Of a DNA stretch of 64,000 nt, positions 1 to 10,029 are shown one piece after another (position 1 is the stretch's first letter; each line of letters begins with the position of its first letter). The translations under genes were made by a program, and so were the position numbers. Origin of the DNA: Hofstenia miamia (lineage: Eukaryota > Xenacoelomorpha > Acoela); NCBI GenBank assembly GCA_004352715.1, contig SCFE01000060.1, forward strand, positions 1,243,030 through 1,307,029, read 5' to 3'. The notes under the pieces are model-generated. The model did no database searches and was not told the DNA's origin. It worked only from the letters and a program-made list of their open reading frames with translations.

Positions 1-812
1 TTTGGTCACCAGACTCCAATTATAATTCCTGCTGCTGGTAATATTCAAAATAAAAACATTTATAAGTTTACAGTTGATAATTCTATAGATTGGTTTAATG
101 CTTATATAGATGTAAAAATCAAATTAGTTAAGCTTGATAATACAGGAGTTGTTGCAGCAGATAATATAACAATTAGTGGTGATGTTTATTCACTTTTTAA
201 CAGAATATTTGTGGAATATAATAATACTTCTACTACAAATATTACAAATTTTTCAACACAACATTCTTGAATATTCAGAATCATATTTGAACACTACACA
301 AAATGAATTCTTTTACAAGGACAATAATGATAAAATAGAATTTCTAAAAGATGGAAATGAAGTTAATGCAATTTTTTATCTCTGTAAAGTTGATTTTTTC
401 AGAGGGCTAAGACATAGTATCCTACCTGCTGGCAAGTTCAAATAAATCTTGAATTAGCAAAAGATGAAAATGTAATAGTTAACCTAGATGGAAATGGAAA
501 ACTAGTTGTCACTCAATTGTAAATCTTTGTCCCACAATTAGCATTCAATCCTAGTGGAGAAAAGATGTACTTGAATAACTTTGTGAATAATAAATGGGTG
601 TATATAAGAAGCACATTATAGAGGAATCTAATCCTATAAATCAACAATCAGGCATATTTAGAATAAGTAATTCAATACAAAAACCTAGATATGTTTTCAT
701 CTATACCATCACTGAAGATAAAATTAATGATCAAAGTAAGAATGAACTTGACTTTGATACCTTCAATTCTACTAAAATTTCTTCATGTCAGTTAGAATTA
801 GGAAATAATAAT
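1..812 (+). pseudogene. Polinton/adinto-type major capsid protein, 5' part, broken
   Basis: This is the first part of a double-jelly-roll (hexon-like) capsid gene of a Polinton/Maverick or adintovirus-type element; it starts outside the window. The frame beginning at base 1 reads capsid-like sequence (for example VYSLFNRIFVEYNN) to a stop near 268. The same protein then continues in another frame to 445, in a third frame to about 520, and again in 594-812, where the segment PRYVFIYTITEDKIN and the strand SSCQLELGNNN resemble conserved capsid strands. There are at least three frame changes and several stops, so it cannot make a capsid. The gene is cut at 813 by a DNA transposon and resumes at 1736. 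Family assignment comes from recognised motifs and from the neighbouring protease and pX-like genes. Confidence 0.7.
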
Positions 813-1735
813 GTAGAGTCACTTGGGGACTCTTGCAATTTTTATTTATTTTCGATTTATTTTCTACTTTGTAATTCATATTAATTACATTACCATGATG
901 TCAGCTCCTTTATTTCAAGCTTGGTTTACAATGCTAAACTAATGTCCCCTCAATGTGGTGCTATGTGTTTTTATTGCTCAATTGAATTTGTGAGGGAAGC
1001 ATGATCATATGATTTTGAGTTGTAAGCAAAGACATGTAATTATTTCAGAACTATGTATAGGAGCAACAATGTAGCAAATGTCAATAGAGTTTATCTTACC
1101 TAAACTGCATTCAACTCTTTTCCACCATTATATTTTTATTCACTCAGTTAATTTAATTATAATGATTGCGTAAGTTTACAGTAACAATTTGGGAGTTACT
1201 CTATTGCGGACATGATTTGACTAGTTGCTTTCAGGCAATTAGCAGCCCAAATTGTGGACTGAATTAGGTTATGGTTACACATAGATATAATAAAACCTTC
1301 ATTTGATTTCAACATGCACCCATAACATGATTACACTGTGATGATATTATGCTGTTGGTTAGCATGAATGCATGGCAATTATGTGCTATTAAATAGTGAG
1401 ATGAGAGATAAGAACCAAATCAAGCCTGTTATATTTGTATTGAGCTAGATAATAAATCATCAGACAACTAGGATAGCACCACACACTCAAGTCATGAACT
1501 ACCTTCTCTTCATGTAGCCCTTTAGCTGGAAGCTGTATGAATTAGTTATCCTGGGTGTTTTCTCTCTAAATAGTTACAAGTTACATAGATGAATTACTGA
1601 TGTTTGTTAGATCAATTACTCACTGAATTATTGTTGGAATCAGGGCTGCTCTATTAAGGTCACTTCTGCAACCTTCTGCCATGACAATTAGTTCCTTAGT
1701 GCTGCTGGTATTGTCCCCAGCCCCACTGATTCTAT
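813..1735. mobile_element. Non-autonomous TIR DNA transposon, copy 1
   Basis: A 923-bp insertion splits the capsid gene. Its ends are imperfect inverted repeats: GTAGAGTCACTTGGGGAC on the left, and ATAGAATCAGTGGGGCTGG as the reverse complement of the right end. The host gene reads ...GGAAATAATAAT before it and AATAATTTCTATCC after it, so a short AATAAT-type target duplication is likely. No transposase frame is present. The same element, inverted and diverged, lies at 23908-24815, which fixes both ends independently. Superfamily unknown. Confidence 0.8.
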
Positions 1736-2021
1736 AATAATTTCTATCCACAAGTGGAAATTCATCCAACTAGTAAGTTTGTAAAACTTTATACAGAATT
1801 TGTTAGATATAATGATGGTGTAAATGACTTTTCTACAGGTACATTTGTTAAACCTTCTGATTTTATGGAGAAATATGGAATAGTTGTATTTGATTTATCT
1901 TAACAAAAGGATACATCTTGAAATGCTATCAATTAAATTAGATTTAGATTTTAGATATACTTTACAAGTTGCTCCTGAAAATATATCTGTGAATACAACA
2001 TCAAATAAACTGCTTTAACAT
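1736..2021 (+). pseudogene. Major capsid protein, 3' part, broken
   Basis: This is the continuation of the capsid gene after the transposon. The reading passes through FYPQVEIHP and then a C-terminal block around 1790-1900 containing DFSTGTFVKPSDFMEKYG. It meets stop codons near 1900 and 1918 and changes frame before ending about 2020. The join with the upstream part is clean once the transposon is set aside, so the capsid gene was still one piece when the transposon landed. Confidence 0.65.
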
Positions 2022-2058
2022 TTTAGGGAAAAATATTTTCTTTTTTCTTTATATACAA

Positions 2059-2387
2059 ATGACAGAATATATGAAATATAGCATAAACTTATCTAATGGT
2101 CAAAAAAATAAATTATAAAAAAGTATTAAAAACTCAAGTCCTATACTTTAATAGTTAGTAATAATAAGAAAGGAACTTGCCTTCCATTTATTTTAACAGA
2201 AAGACAAATCAACCAGTTAACAAAAGCTAAGAAGATATATATAGCTTGTGATATTTAAATCTCTACAACACAACTTAATGCAATGAAAAAAAATGGTGGT
2301 GCTTTAGCCCCTTTACTTATGGCAGCTGCTCCATTAATGGGAAGGTATGCAGTAGCACCATTAGTTACTGGTGAAATGGAGCCTTAG
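2059..2387 (+). pseudogene. pX-like small virion protein of Polinton type, broken
   Basis: An ATG at 2059 opens a short gene downstream of the capsid gene. A region of about 2180-2280 reads LPFILTERQINQLTKAKK, then after one stop continues into an alanine- and glycine-rich segment, GGALAPLLMAAAPLMG (2290-2340). This order, a basic helix followed by a small-residue hydrophobic stretch, matches the pX/membrane-active small proteins that sit between capsid and protease genes in Polintons and adintoviruses. It has a frame change near 2150, a stop near 2258 and a stop at 2385-2387. The role (virion core or membrane disruption) is inferred from the family. Confidence 0.55.
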
Positions 2388-2415
2388 GAAGAAATGAGTC
2401 AATAAAGTCATAAAA

Positions 2416-2512
2416 CAAGCAATCCCAGGAAAAGGAATGTGATTAAATAAAAGTAAAGGAGAAGGAATGTGTGTAAATCCACCTAAAGGAAAAGGTATGC
2501 ATGCAAAAAAAG
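2416..2512 (+). repeat. Short G/K/M-rich coding repeat between pX-like and protease genes
   Basis: Three imperfect repeats of a unit like AAAGGAGAAGGAATGTG (GGAAAAGGAATG, GGAGAAGGAATG, GGAAAAGGTATG) follow the pX-like gene at about 30-bp spacing. Translated they give a repeated KGxGM motif interrupted by stops. They probably come from the low-complexity tail of the preceding gene. Confidence 0.4.
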
Positions 2513-2588
2513 TAATATGTTTAAATTTTAGTAATACTCTTTCAAATTATGATATTTTACAATTTATGAAGAATATTAAAACCTTTAG

Positions 2589-3005
2589 AAGATCTTTTCT
2601 AGAAATACTTTAAAAATTCTGGGTTTTGGATTTTATGGTTGCAATTTAGACTATTCATTAAATAATGGCACCCATGGAATAGTATTCTACTATTTTAAGG
2701 AGTTTGACTCTGCTAAACTTGAGTACTTTAATAGTTTTGGCCTACCTCCATTTCAAAGTATTCTTTCAATATTTAAAGACAAGATAGTATACAACAGTTC
2801 ACAGTATCAAGAAAGTTCTAGCATATTATGCAGATACTATTGTATTTGGTTTATATATGAAAGATGGAAGGGAAGAGATTATTTCTCAATGCTTAACAAT
2901 CTTTACAAAAGAAAGTGTGACAGATATAAAAATGAAGAATACATTAAGAAATATTTTCTAGGCAGAAAAATGATTTTCTTTTCTCCTTATATAAATGGGA
3001 TTTAA
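2589..3005 (+). pseudogene. Adenain-type cysteine protease relic (Polinton maturation protease)
   Basis: One open frame of about 138 codons reads as the adenovirus-type maturation protease (C5/adenain family) used by Polintons and adintoviruses to process virion proteins. The conserved core is visible: a histidine in NNGTHGIVFYYF, the FNSFGLPPF segment that follows the acidic catalytic position, and the nucleophile region SSILCRYYCIWF, then YERWKGRDYF. Two key positions look altered: the residue after the catalytic His is Gly where a Trp is usual, and the acidic residue before SFG is Asn. The frame has no upstream ATG; a stop lies just before 2589. I read it as a decayed gene. It overlaps the next ORF by 11 bases. 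Confidence 0.7.
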
Positions 3006-3375
3006 TAATAGTGGAATACCTGAAGCTACAGATTCTTATCAAGTCAATGATAGTAATAATATCAAAACAGAAATCAAGATTTTAAGATATAAAATAAACC
3101 AGATTGAAAATAATAAGTTAGATATATCAGGGTATAATCTTTTCAATAGAGACTTAAATATACACAACATTAAAATTATAAATGTTTGTGAAGGTGAAGA
3201 AAGAAGAGACACTATAAACAAACAACAGATGGAAAATCATGTAGAAAAAGACTTGCAAACAATGAAAACAAAATTTTTAAGCAATCAAAGACTCAATTAT
3301 GTTGTATTGAGTCTATGCATATTTTCTATTCAAATTTACAAAACAATTACCAAAAACATATATAATTATTTTTAA
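2995..3375 (+). CDS. Fibre/tail-collar-like protein of the relic Polinton
   Basis: A 126-residue open frame starts at ATG 2995 and overlaps the protease end. Residues 25-45 can form a coiled coil (KILRYKINQIENNKL). Residues 45-80 (LFNRDLNIHNIKIINVCEG, then RRDTINKQQMENHV) resemble the phage-style fibre repeat in which 'I-x-N-V-x-x-G' is followed by 'D-A-V-N-K-x-x-(L/V)'. The C-terminus ends in a hydrophobic run (LNYVVLSLCIFSIQIY), which may be frame-shifted read-through. Such fibre-like genes occur in adintovirus-type elements next to the protease. It is uninterrupted, but the neighbouring genes are dead. Confidence 0.5.
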   Translation: MGFNNSGIPEATDSYQVNDSNNIKTEIKILRYKINQIENNKLDISGYNLFNRDLNIHNIKIINVCEGEERRDTINKQQMENHVEKDLQTMKTKFLSNQRLNYVVLSLCIFSIQIYKTITKNIYNYF

Positions 3376-4306
3376 GAACATAAAATTGGAAACATTTGCA
3401 GAGAATTACAAACAAGGTTTAACAAACGCTTATGTAATTTCACAATTCTCTGAAAAAAATTGGTTATTTGGTTTGTTAAAAACTTTGGAAACTACTGGAG
3501 CTGCTTATAAAAATCAATTTTTTTAAAACTGAAAGCCATGAGCAAGATTTAGATTTTCCTACCTATGGTGTTAAAGGTTTTGACAAAATTTCAATAGAAA
3601 ATGGCTATATTTATGTTAGAGATGCACATAGTTACATTTCACTTTCAGGAATTTGTATCTAATTAAAAAATCATTATAATATGTTAAATTTTAAAAATGA
3701 TGTATACAATACAATAATTAATACATTTATACATTTTAGTGATAAATATGTTTTTAGAAATGCTGAGATTTTGTCTAGCAACTTGATTTTATTTACTTTA
3801 CCAAAAACAATAAGATTTGCAGTAGTTTGTGAAAAAATTTTTATGCCCAAATTAGTAAATTTGGTGTATTGTCTGTACACAATTTAGTAATAGAAGAAAC
3901 ATTTGTTTCCTTAAGTAATATATATTTTTACACAACTGATCTCTTTTGGAATGACATTGAAATAAATACTGTGATGTCATTAAAGAAATGATCTTTGATA
4001 CTGAATTTAAAAACACTTATATTTCTGATTTGCAACATTCTCAATATAAGGTAATTGGTACACAAGTATTTTTTAGCAGAATATGCCAAAGGAATAAGCA
4101 CAACTTGAAAAGCATGCAAATATAATTAAAATTAATGAGGAGCTTGCATATAGTTTAGACTATAAAAAATTAATATTTGGACTAGCTATGTCTAATTGTA
4201 TAATTTGGTGTGATATTTCACATGAGAATAGTCTGTTTTGTCTGTTTGCAAGGAACACAGAGCCTATAAAATGGATTAGTTTGCAAAACTTTACATATCT
4301 CATTTG
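3376..4306 (+). pseudogene. Unidentified, fragmented gene(s) of the relic Polinton
   Basis: Open pieces follow each other in changing frames: 3541-3660 (includes DFPTYGVKGFDKISIENGY), 3681-3887 (68 residues) and about 4112-4306 (includes INEELAYSLDYKKLIFGLAM). The pieces look like remains of one or two proteins rather than random open frames, because the frame usually resumes soon after each break. I do not recognise the family. Their position after the fibre-like gene suggests structural or accessory Polinton proteins. Confidence 0.35.
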
Positions 4307-4396
4307 AAAGACAAATTATTGAAATTAATTTTTTTCTTTTTGCTTAAGAGTTAATATATTACCTGGAAAATTATTTTCTTTTCCCTTATATAAAAA

Positions 4397-4582
4397 ATGA
4401 GTAAAAGAGTTAAAATTGTACAAGAACCAATTATATTGAAAACAGTAAATAATATTAAGACAGGAAAAAATGAAAAAACTTATGGAGTGCAATCTACATG
4501 TTGTTCAAAATTGAATCAAACAAAGAAATGTCAATTAACCAGTCTAAAAGAAGTTATAAAATATTTAGTAGATAACTTTTAA
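4397..4582 (+). CDS. Small basic ORF at the end of the relic Polinton
   Basis: A 61-residue frame with ATG at 4397, rich in Lys and Thr, with a Cys pair (QSTCCSKLNQTKKC). It is preceded by the context TTTCTTTTCCCTTATATAAAAAATG. Similar pyrimidine-rich TTTTCTTT.C.TTATATA stretches precede the starts at 2059 and 2995, suggesting a shared start-proximal promoter-like element for genes of this relic. Function unknown. Confidence 0.3.
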   Translation: MSKRVKIVQEPIILKTVNNIKTGKNEKTYGVQSTCCSKLNQTKKCQLTSLKEVIKYLVDNF

Positions 4583-6315
4583 ATACAGAGTTATTTATTT
4601 TAATTTAAATCCTGTGATTCTCAAGGCTTGTTTAGTTTACCAACATCTTTATATGGTAAATTTTGACAAGAACATTTCTTTAAGTATTATTCTAGATAAA
4701 TTTGACCAGGAAATTGGTTTGATTGGTCCAGGAGATGGCTGTTTAACAAACCTATTTGAATATTTATTTGGAAGTATCCAATGTTGTCATACTCTTTCAA
4801 TTCTCCATGACATTTATTGGCATTTTTTTTCAGTGAATATGGATTGAGTCATGGCTATACCTATGCTATTAAAATTCTTGTAATTTCTTAAAAAAGAGTC
4901 CATTATTAGGACATGTTACAGGCCTTATGTTTTGCCTAAAAAATAGAATTTGAAATATTAATTCATAACAAAAATGCCAAATATCTTACTAAATATTGCT
5001 TTAATCATTTTAAAACCATTAGCATTCACTTTTAAATGAAAAATTGCATCTAGAATCATATTTTAAAATTTTAAAATTTCTTACAAAATTACTAAATTTA
5101 GTAACAAGATGGCATTGATACCTTTGAAAAATTTAAACATTATGATATTGAATTATCTGAATAATTTATGCAAATTATATTTAAATGAAAATGCATGAGA
5201 AATTCGATTAAAGCTCATGTGTGTAAATTTAATTGGCATGATATTTTATAATGAAGGGACTTCATTCAGGTATTTCCTGAAAAACAATATGAAATAAATT
5301 TTGTGTAAAAAGATTAAACACTAAGACTATATAAATAGAAAATAGTGTTAAATGTTATTACTTGGATAATGGGGGATAACAAATTTGAGGGGAAGTAATG
5401 CTTCCACATGATGCTGTAGGTATGGGACAGCTTTGAAAATTGGGAAAGGTTTGGTTTAAAAAATGTTGCTAATCCTGAAAAAAAGGATTCTTATTGGTTT
5501 ATTAGTCTAACCAGGTTGGAAAAATTAGCCATTAGAAACTGTTTCTAAATGAAGCAAGTATTCTGATTGGCTGTTAGAGAATTACACTATAAGTCTCATT
5601 AAGCAATGCTCCCACTATTTTCTTTGCATTTTCATTACATTTTTAAACAATTAATCTAATTACTCTTAGTACAACCGCTATAAAAAGTAATAATTGGCTT
5701 AAAAAAGTAAATATCACACAAAATAACTACACAGAAATGCTTAAAATTAAACTCATCAAATTTATAATTAAGGAAGAATGCCCCTTTAATCTATGGCAGA
5801 ATATCTCCATGACAGCTGTTGTATTTGTGCCAAAAGAGCAATCAGGATTTTGAAAGAAATTCTATTTAAGTATTTAAACTTTAGTGGAGGCTATAAATAT
5901 ATAGATAAACTACAAAAATTGTCTTAAACTCCTGAGTAAATCATACAATAGGCATGTCTCCAAATTTGGTAAGAAAAAACATGTACCATGCTTGGTTGGA
6001 AAACTGATGAGTGTTAGTAATAAACATCACTGACCAGCTTTGTTTCACCTTAGTGGCTTAGTAAGAATTTCAAAATCTGATTACACATTTCAAAAGTCTA
6101 TTCACCATAATTTCAAACAGAGGTTTTAAAAATTAACAAAGTGTTTCCCATGATCCCCAATTACATATGAATTAAAGTCAAATAGTAGTTACAATGGTGA
6201 AATAATTGAAGTTAAATTCTACCAAAGGGAATTGACTAGAGTAATTAGAAAGCATTCATGGACAAGAATAGAATAGTATAAATAGCATATACATGTAATT
6301 GTCAAATCATTCAGT
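4583..6315. other. Stretch without a recognised gene between two Polinton relics
   Basis: Contains one open frame of 77 residues at 4614-4847 (with VNFDKNISLSIILDKFDQ), probably more decayed coding sequence of the first relic. After about 4850 I see only A+T-rich sequence with many stops in all frames and no clear repeat. Confidence 0.4.
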
Positions 6316-6789
6316 ATGGAGCAATATTATAGTGAACAGGTGAGTAGTCAAAACCCTACAGCAATAACTCATCAGGCAGGCTTTGGAGTGATTACTACAC
6401 TTGGATGAGTTGCTATCCCATCAGCATTGAAAATGATTCCACCCTTTAAAAATGTAATAAGTAATATCAGCAATGAGATTTTGAAGGAATCAATTTCAGG
6501 TTTAAATGACATAGTCTCTGGTGAAAATGGGAAAAAAGTTTTAAAATGTAGAATTACCAATAGAGTGAGAAACACAGTCAGAAATCAATTTAATAAACAA
6601 TGTAGGAATCGTGAACAAAGTGGTAGTTGCTTCTCTGAGCTAGGGAGGATAACAAAAACAATTAAAACAAAACATGGAAATAAGCAAATTACAGTTTGCA
6701 GAACAAAAAAACAATGTAAACCTATTCCACATATAGTGAAAAAGCAGTCCATAGTGAAGAAAACTGACATTTTTAAGAATTTGGTATAA
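6316..6789 (+). pseudogene. Minor-capsid-like protein of a second Polinton lineage, one stop
   Basis: An ATG at 6316 opens a frame that begins MEQYYSEQ and runs in phase to 6789 (157 codons) with a single internal stop, TGA at 6406-6408. Residues about 45-65 (IPPFKNVISNISNEILKE) form an amphipathic helix-like stretch, followed by GLNDIVSGENGKK and a basic tail. The opening, the central helix and the basic C-terminus match small virion proteins encoded just before the capsid gene in a Polinton lineage widespread in invertebrates. A capsid-like gene does follow at 6896. Function (membrane-active or minor capsid protein) is inferred. Confidence 0.5.
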
Positions 6790-6895
6790 ATATCTGTACA
6801 CATTGACAGTTGATATTAACTTGATGCCTGCCGTGACCATGTTCACTCATTCTTGCTTAGATATTTTGAACATGAAAAGGTGTTGGTAAACTTTA

Positions 6896-7320
6896 ATGGC
6901 AGAAGCACACAGGAATATTTCCCAACTTCTAATTTTTAATGGACCACTCATTAAATTTAATTTTGGGTCAGGGCAAAATGAGTACATTGATTTTCAGAGT
7001 ATACATCGTGGTATATTGGTGAAAAGTGTATGCAAAAGCAATGGTGGGAACCTACTTTGGGATGATGCAGATGATACAAAGCAAGATCAAGTTTGTTTAG
7101 CAATTATAGTTTATACACAAATGGTGTTTTACTGCATAAAGGTGTGGTATGGCCCCATAGGGTTATGATCTCGAATGAGCTATCAAAAAGTGCAGCCAAC
7201 AAGACTTCAATATTAATGTCAAGCTGGTATTATTATGAAAAACTCCCTTATAAACTGATGAAATTTAAGTTACCACTTTGGCAATGTTCATATGCTAATG
7301 ATGTACTACATGTATATTAA
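6896..7320 (+). pseudogene. Major capsid protein of a second Polinton lineage (F54H12.2-like), truncated
   Basis: The frame from ATG 6896 carries IKFNFGSGQNEYIDFQSIH, a strand typical of the N-terminal jelly roll of the capsid proteins often annotated as F54H12.2-like. After a frame change near 7090 the reading continues (7093-7320) with MFSNYSLYTNGVLL and ISNELSKSAANKTSIL, which correspond to the next conserved capsid blocks. Only the first third of a normal capsid is present and I see no continuation after 7320. The sequence differs from the capsid at 1-2020, so this is another lineage. Confidence 0.6.
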
Positions 7321-8107
7321 ATTATAGCCATTTTCCAAATAGAGCATCTATGTATTCTGATTTCATCATACCACACATAACAAATTCAGTTATATCAAAT
7401 ATATTTCAAATATGTTTTAAGTTTCATTAAAATTATTAAATTTTATTTATTGTCTAAATTATCAATTAATTGTTTTTATTAATATAAATATGTACACTGA
7501 TAGGTAAAGATTTATATGAGGGTACATATTAACAGGCTTTGCTATACTCACCTTTAATAAATGTTACAACTCAAAAATATTGAGGGTAACTTCTGAAACA
7601 AAAGATCAATTTAATGATCATGGTAAATATGTAATGAAAAACATTGCAAATGATTTCAACCTTAAACAACCTAGGAATTTTTTAAAGATCCTAAAAATAT
7701 TCTAAGTGCCCAAGACTCAAGAACAAATAAAAATATCCAAAATTTGACTTTGCACTCGACACACCTCAAGGCGATTGGGATGTCTATTTATATATAAAGA
7801 ACACTTTAAATTTGGCTGTTATTCTCATGAGCTTTAAGCTTATAATAATTGCCTGAACATTAGGCATGATGGATATTTAAATGTTTTTAAGTACTTCAGG
7901 CACTGTAATACACCTCAGTACCCATGTTCAACATTACATTTAGGCACAATTTCCAATTTTTTTAATAGACTTGAAGAAAATTACTTAAATATATGGGAAA
8001 GTGTTTTTCCATTCAAAAGGATACCAGAATGCTTATCACTAATGCAAGGTGATATGATAGTTAGTATCGCCTTGCATTAATGACATCCCACATGCATTTC
8101 AACTATT
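7321..8107. other. Intergenic, no gene seen
   Basis: A+T-rich with stops in all frames. The one structured item is an imperfect hairpin at 8041-8079: AATGCAAGGTGATA and its complement TATCGCCTTGCATT, 14-bp arms with one mismatch. Confidence 0.4.
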
Positions 8108-8570
8108 ACCATCTTATGCTATCGTACAACTTTTCCATGCTCTAATAATGTATCACCAAGTGAGCTCTTTGCTAAGTAAATGCGGCATATCCAGTTGTGA
8201 AGTATATGTGGCTTCTGTATAAAGTTATTACAGTCGAATCATTTAAATTATTAATGTTAGATTTTGTTATCAATGCCAATGATTGTAAATGCACAAAGAA
8301 AATGGACAAAGTGTTTACAGTGCTCTTTGACAACAACAGTGTCACTTAAACAAGTATATACTTTCTAATATTGGATCGTTCACGTTCACTATCAACTAGC
8401 AATTGTAGTAACGTTGTCTCTGTAAATTGTGAATTTAGAAAACAATGCCTATAGCATTACGGTTTTCAGATATTATTCATCCAAAACCGAATTCTATAAA
8501 TTATGTGCGCATTATTCGAAAATATAATTGAAATTAAAAAAAAATTTTCAATTTGCTATCTATAGCAGGA
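8108..8570 (+). repeat. Diverged direct duplication, copy 1
   Basis: Aligns by eye in direct orientation with 8905-9497. Shared landmarks in the same order are TACAACT.TTCCAT.CTCTAAT, TTG.TAAGTAA, CACTTAA.CAAGT, AATTGTAGTAACGTTG and CTGTAAATTGT.AATTTAGAAAAC. No coding potential is seen. The copies have diverged by substitutions and small indels. Confidence 0.65.
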
Positions 8571-8904
8571 TCTTTTTTTTTCTAGTTATTTATCTCATCA
8601 AATCCAAGAAGTTAAGCGTAATTAAATCTTTTCTGAAATTGAGTTCCTCAATGTAAAACAATCGCTCTCCTCAATTATAACTTGTAACCACTATTTAATA
8701 CAACAATTCATACCAATGAAACTGGACTTTGCTTAGTGAATCCTTCTAAGAAAAAAACAAAATTCTACGTTTAGTAATAATTTATAAATTTGCCTATTAA
8801 AACCTTTAGCTATCTAGGACTAACTTTTAACCAAAAATTCTCAATTTTTTTATTATGCTAAACGTGTAATGAAAAAGCTTGGAACTGTTATTGAGATTGC
8901 ACTC

Positions 8905-9497
8905 AATACTATCATACAACTATTCCATACTCTAATCATGAATCACATAGCATATTATAACATGTTATTGTCTAGCTTTAAGCAACTCTTTCCTAAGTAA
9001 TTTTGATGCATCCAGTTTATCTAGGGCTTAAATGAATGCCATGACAGATGATTCTCTAAAAAAGATTCTATAATAAAAAATCATTGCTTCATATTTATGG
9101 AAAATCGTATTTGACCCAATTCATGGTATTACTTAGAACCTTGGGCCAAGGCAGACCAAGGCAAACCATTTCAATTTTTATTGTGACTGCCCATAATTTT
9201 TGTTAGCTCCGTTGCTGCTACTAAACGCCTTCTTAAAATACACGGGAAACGCCTAATCTTTAACAGCGATTGTTTCACTTAAGCAAGTGCTTTCAAATTT
9301 GGCTAACATACATCAATATCAATTTGTAATTGTAGTAACGTTGACGCTGTAAATTGTAAATTTAGAAAACATGAATGCTAATTGCAATAGCAATACGATT
9401 TCCAAATTTTACTAATACAAATCTGAATTAAACATTGTTTTGAAAACAGTGGAAATTTTGAAAGAAATAACAATTTTTCAATGTGATATCTATTAAT
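8905..9497 (+). repeat. Diverged direct duplication, copy 2
   Basis: Second copy of the unit at 8108-8570, with extra sequence near 9080-9230. The shared block AATTGTAGTAACGTTGacGCTGTAAATTG is at about 9330. The 800-bp offset and preserved order indicate a local tandem duplication. It lies directly before the first C2-gene block. Confidence 0.65.
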
Positions 9498-10029
9498 GAA
9501 AAAATACCACGAATTTTGTACGTCTTTTTGCCTTGAGTGTTTCAATAAAGACTCGCTTTGTGGCTGCTCTACCTTAGTGAATGATCAGGTTGATATACCA
9601 TACAATACAAAGCCAACTTTTTACCGAACATTTAAAATACATAGCAAACAATTGAAAGAAATTTGTATCTTTTTTCAAAGACAGTAAAGTATAAAAATAT
9701 AAAGTCAATTCATGTTGACCAAAGTAAATCAGATGACATTTATAAATAATACACATAACATTAGTACAGCTTTATATGCAAATTCCTCAAATATTGAATT
9801 TTAAACATTTTTCCTTTAATTCTGTTTTTTTATAAATATTAGGTAAACTGGAAAGATAATGTATATTTCTTATCTTTCGTTGAGAAGGTAAACTTATCAA
9901 AACGAAATTTCTGAAATGTCCAATTGTATTGTAGCAAATTGCAAATATTCATTTGGATGTATACATGAAGCATCTCAAAAATGTATAAAGTAACTATAGA
10001 GATACTGAAAAACAAAACGTTTCAGTATA
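9498..10029. other. Intergenic, no gene seen
   Basis: Only short open frames (for example 63 codons at 9496-9687) with no recognisable motif. Composition matches the flanks. Confidence 0.35.

Noticed and set aside
2416-2512. Possible CRISPR-like or minisatellite array
   Set aside because: Only three imperfect short units, explained as a low-complexity tail of a decayed coding region; nothing else points to a prokaryotic genome.
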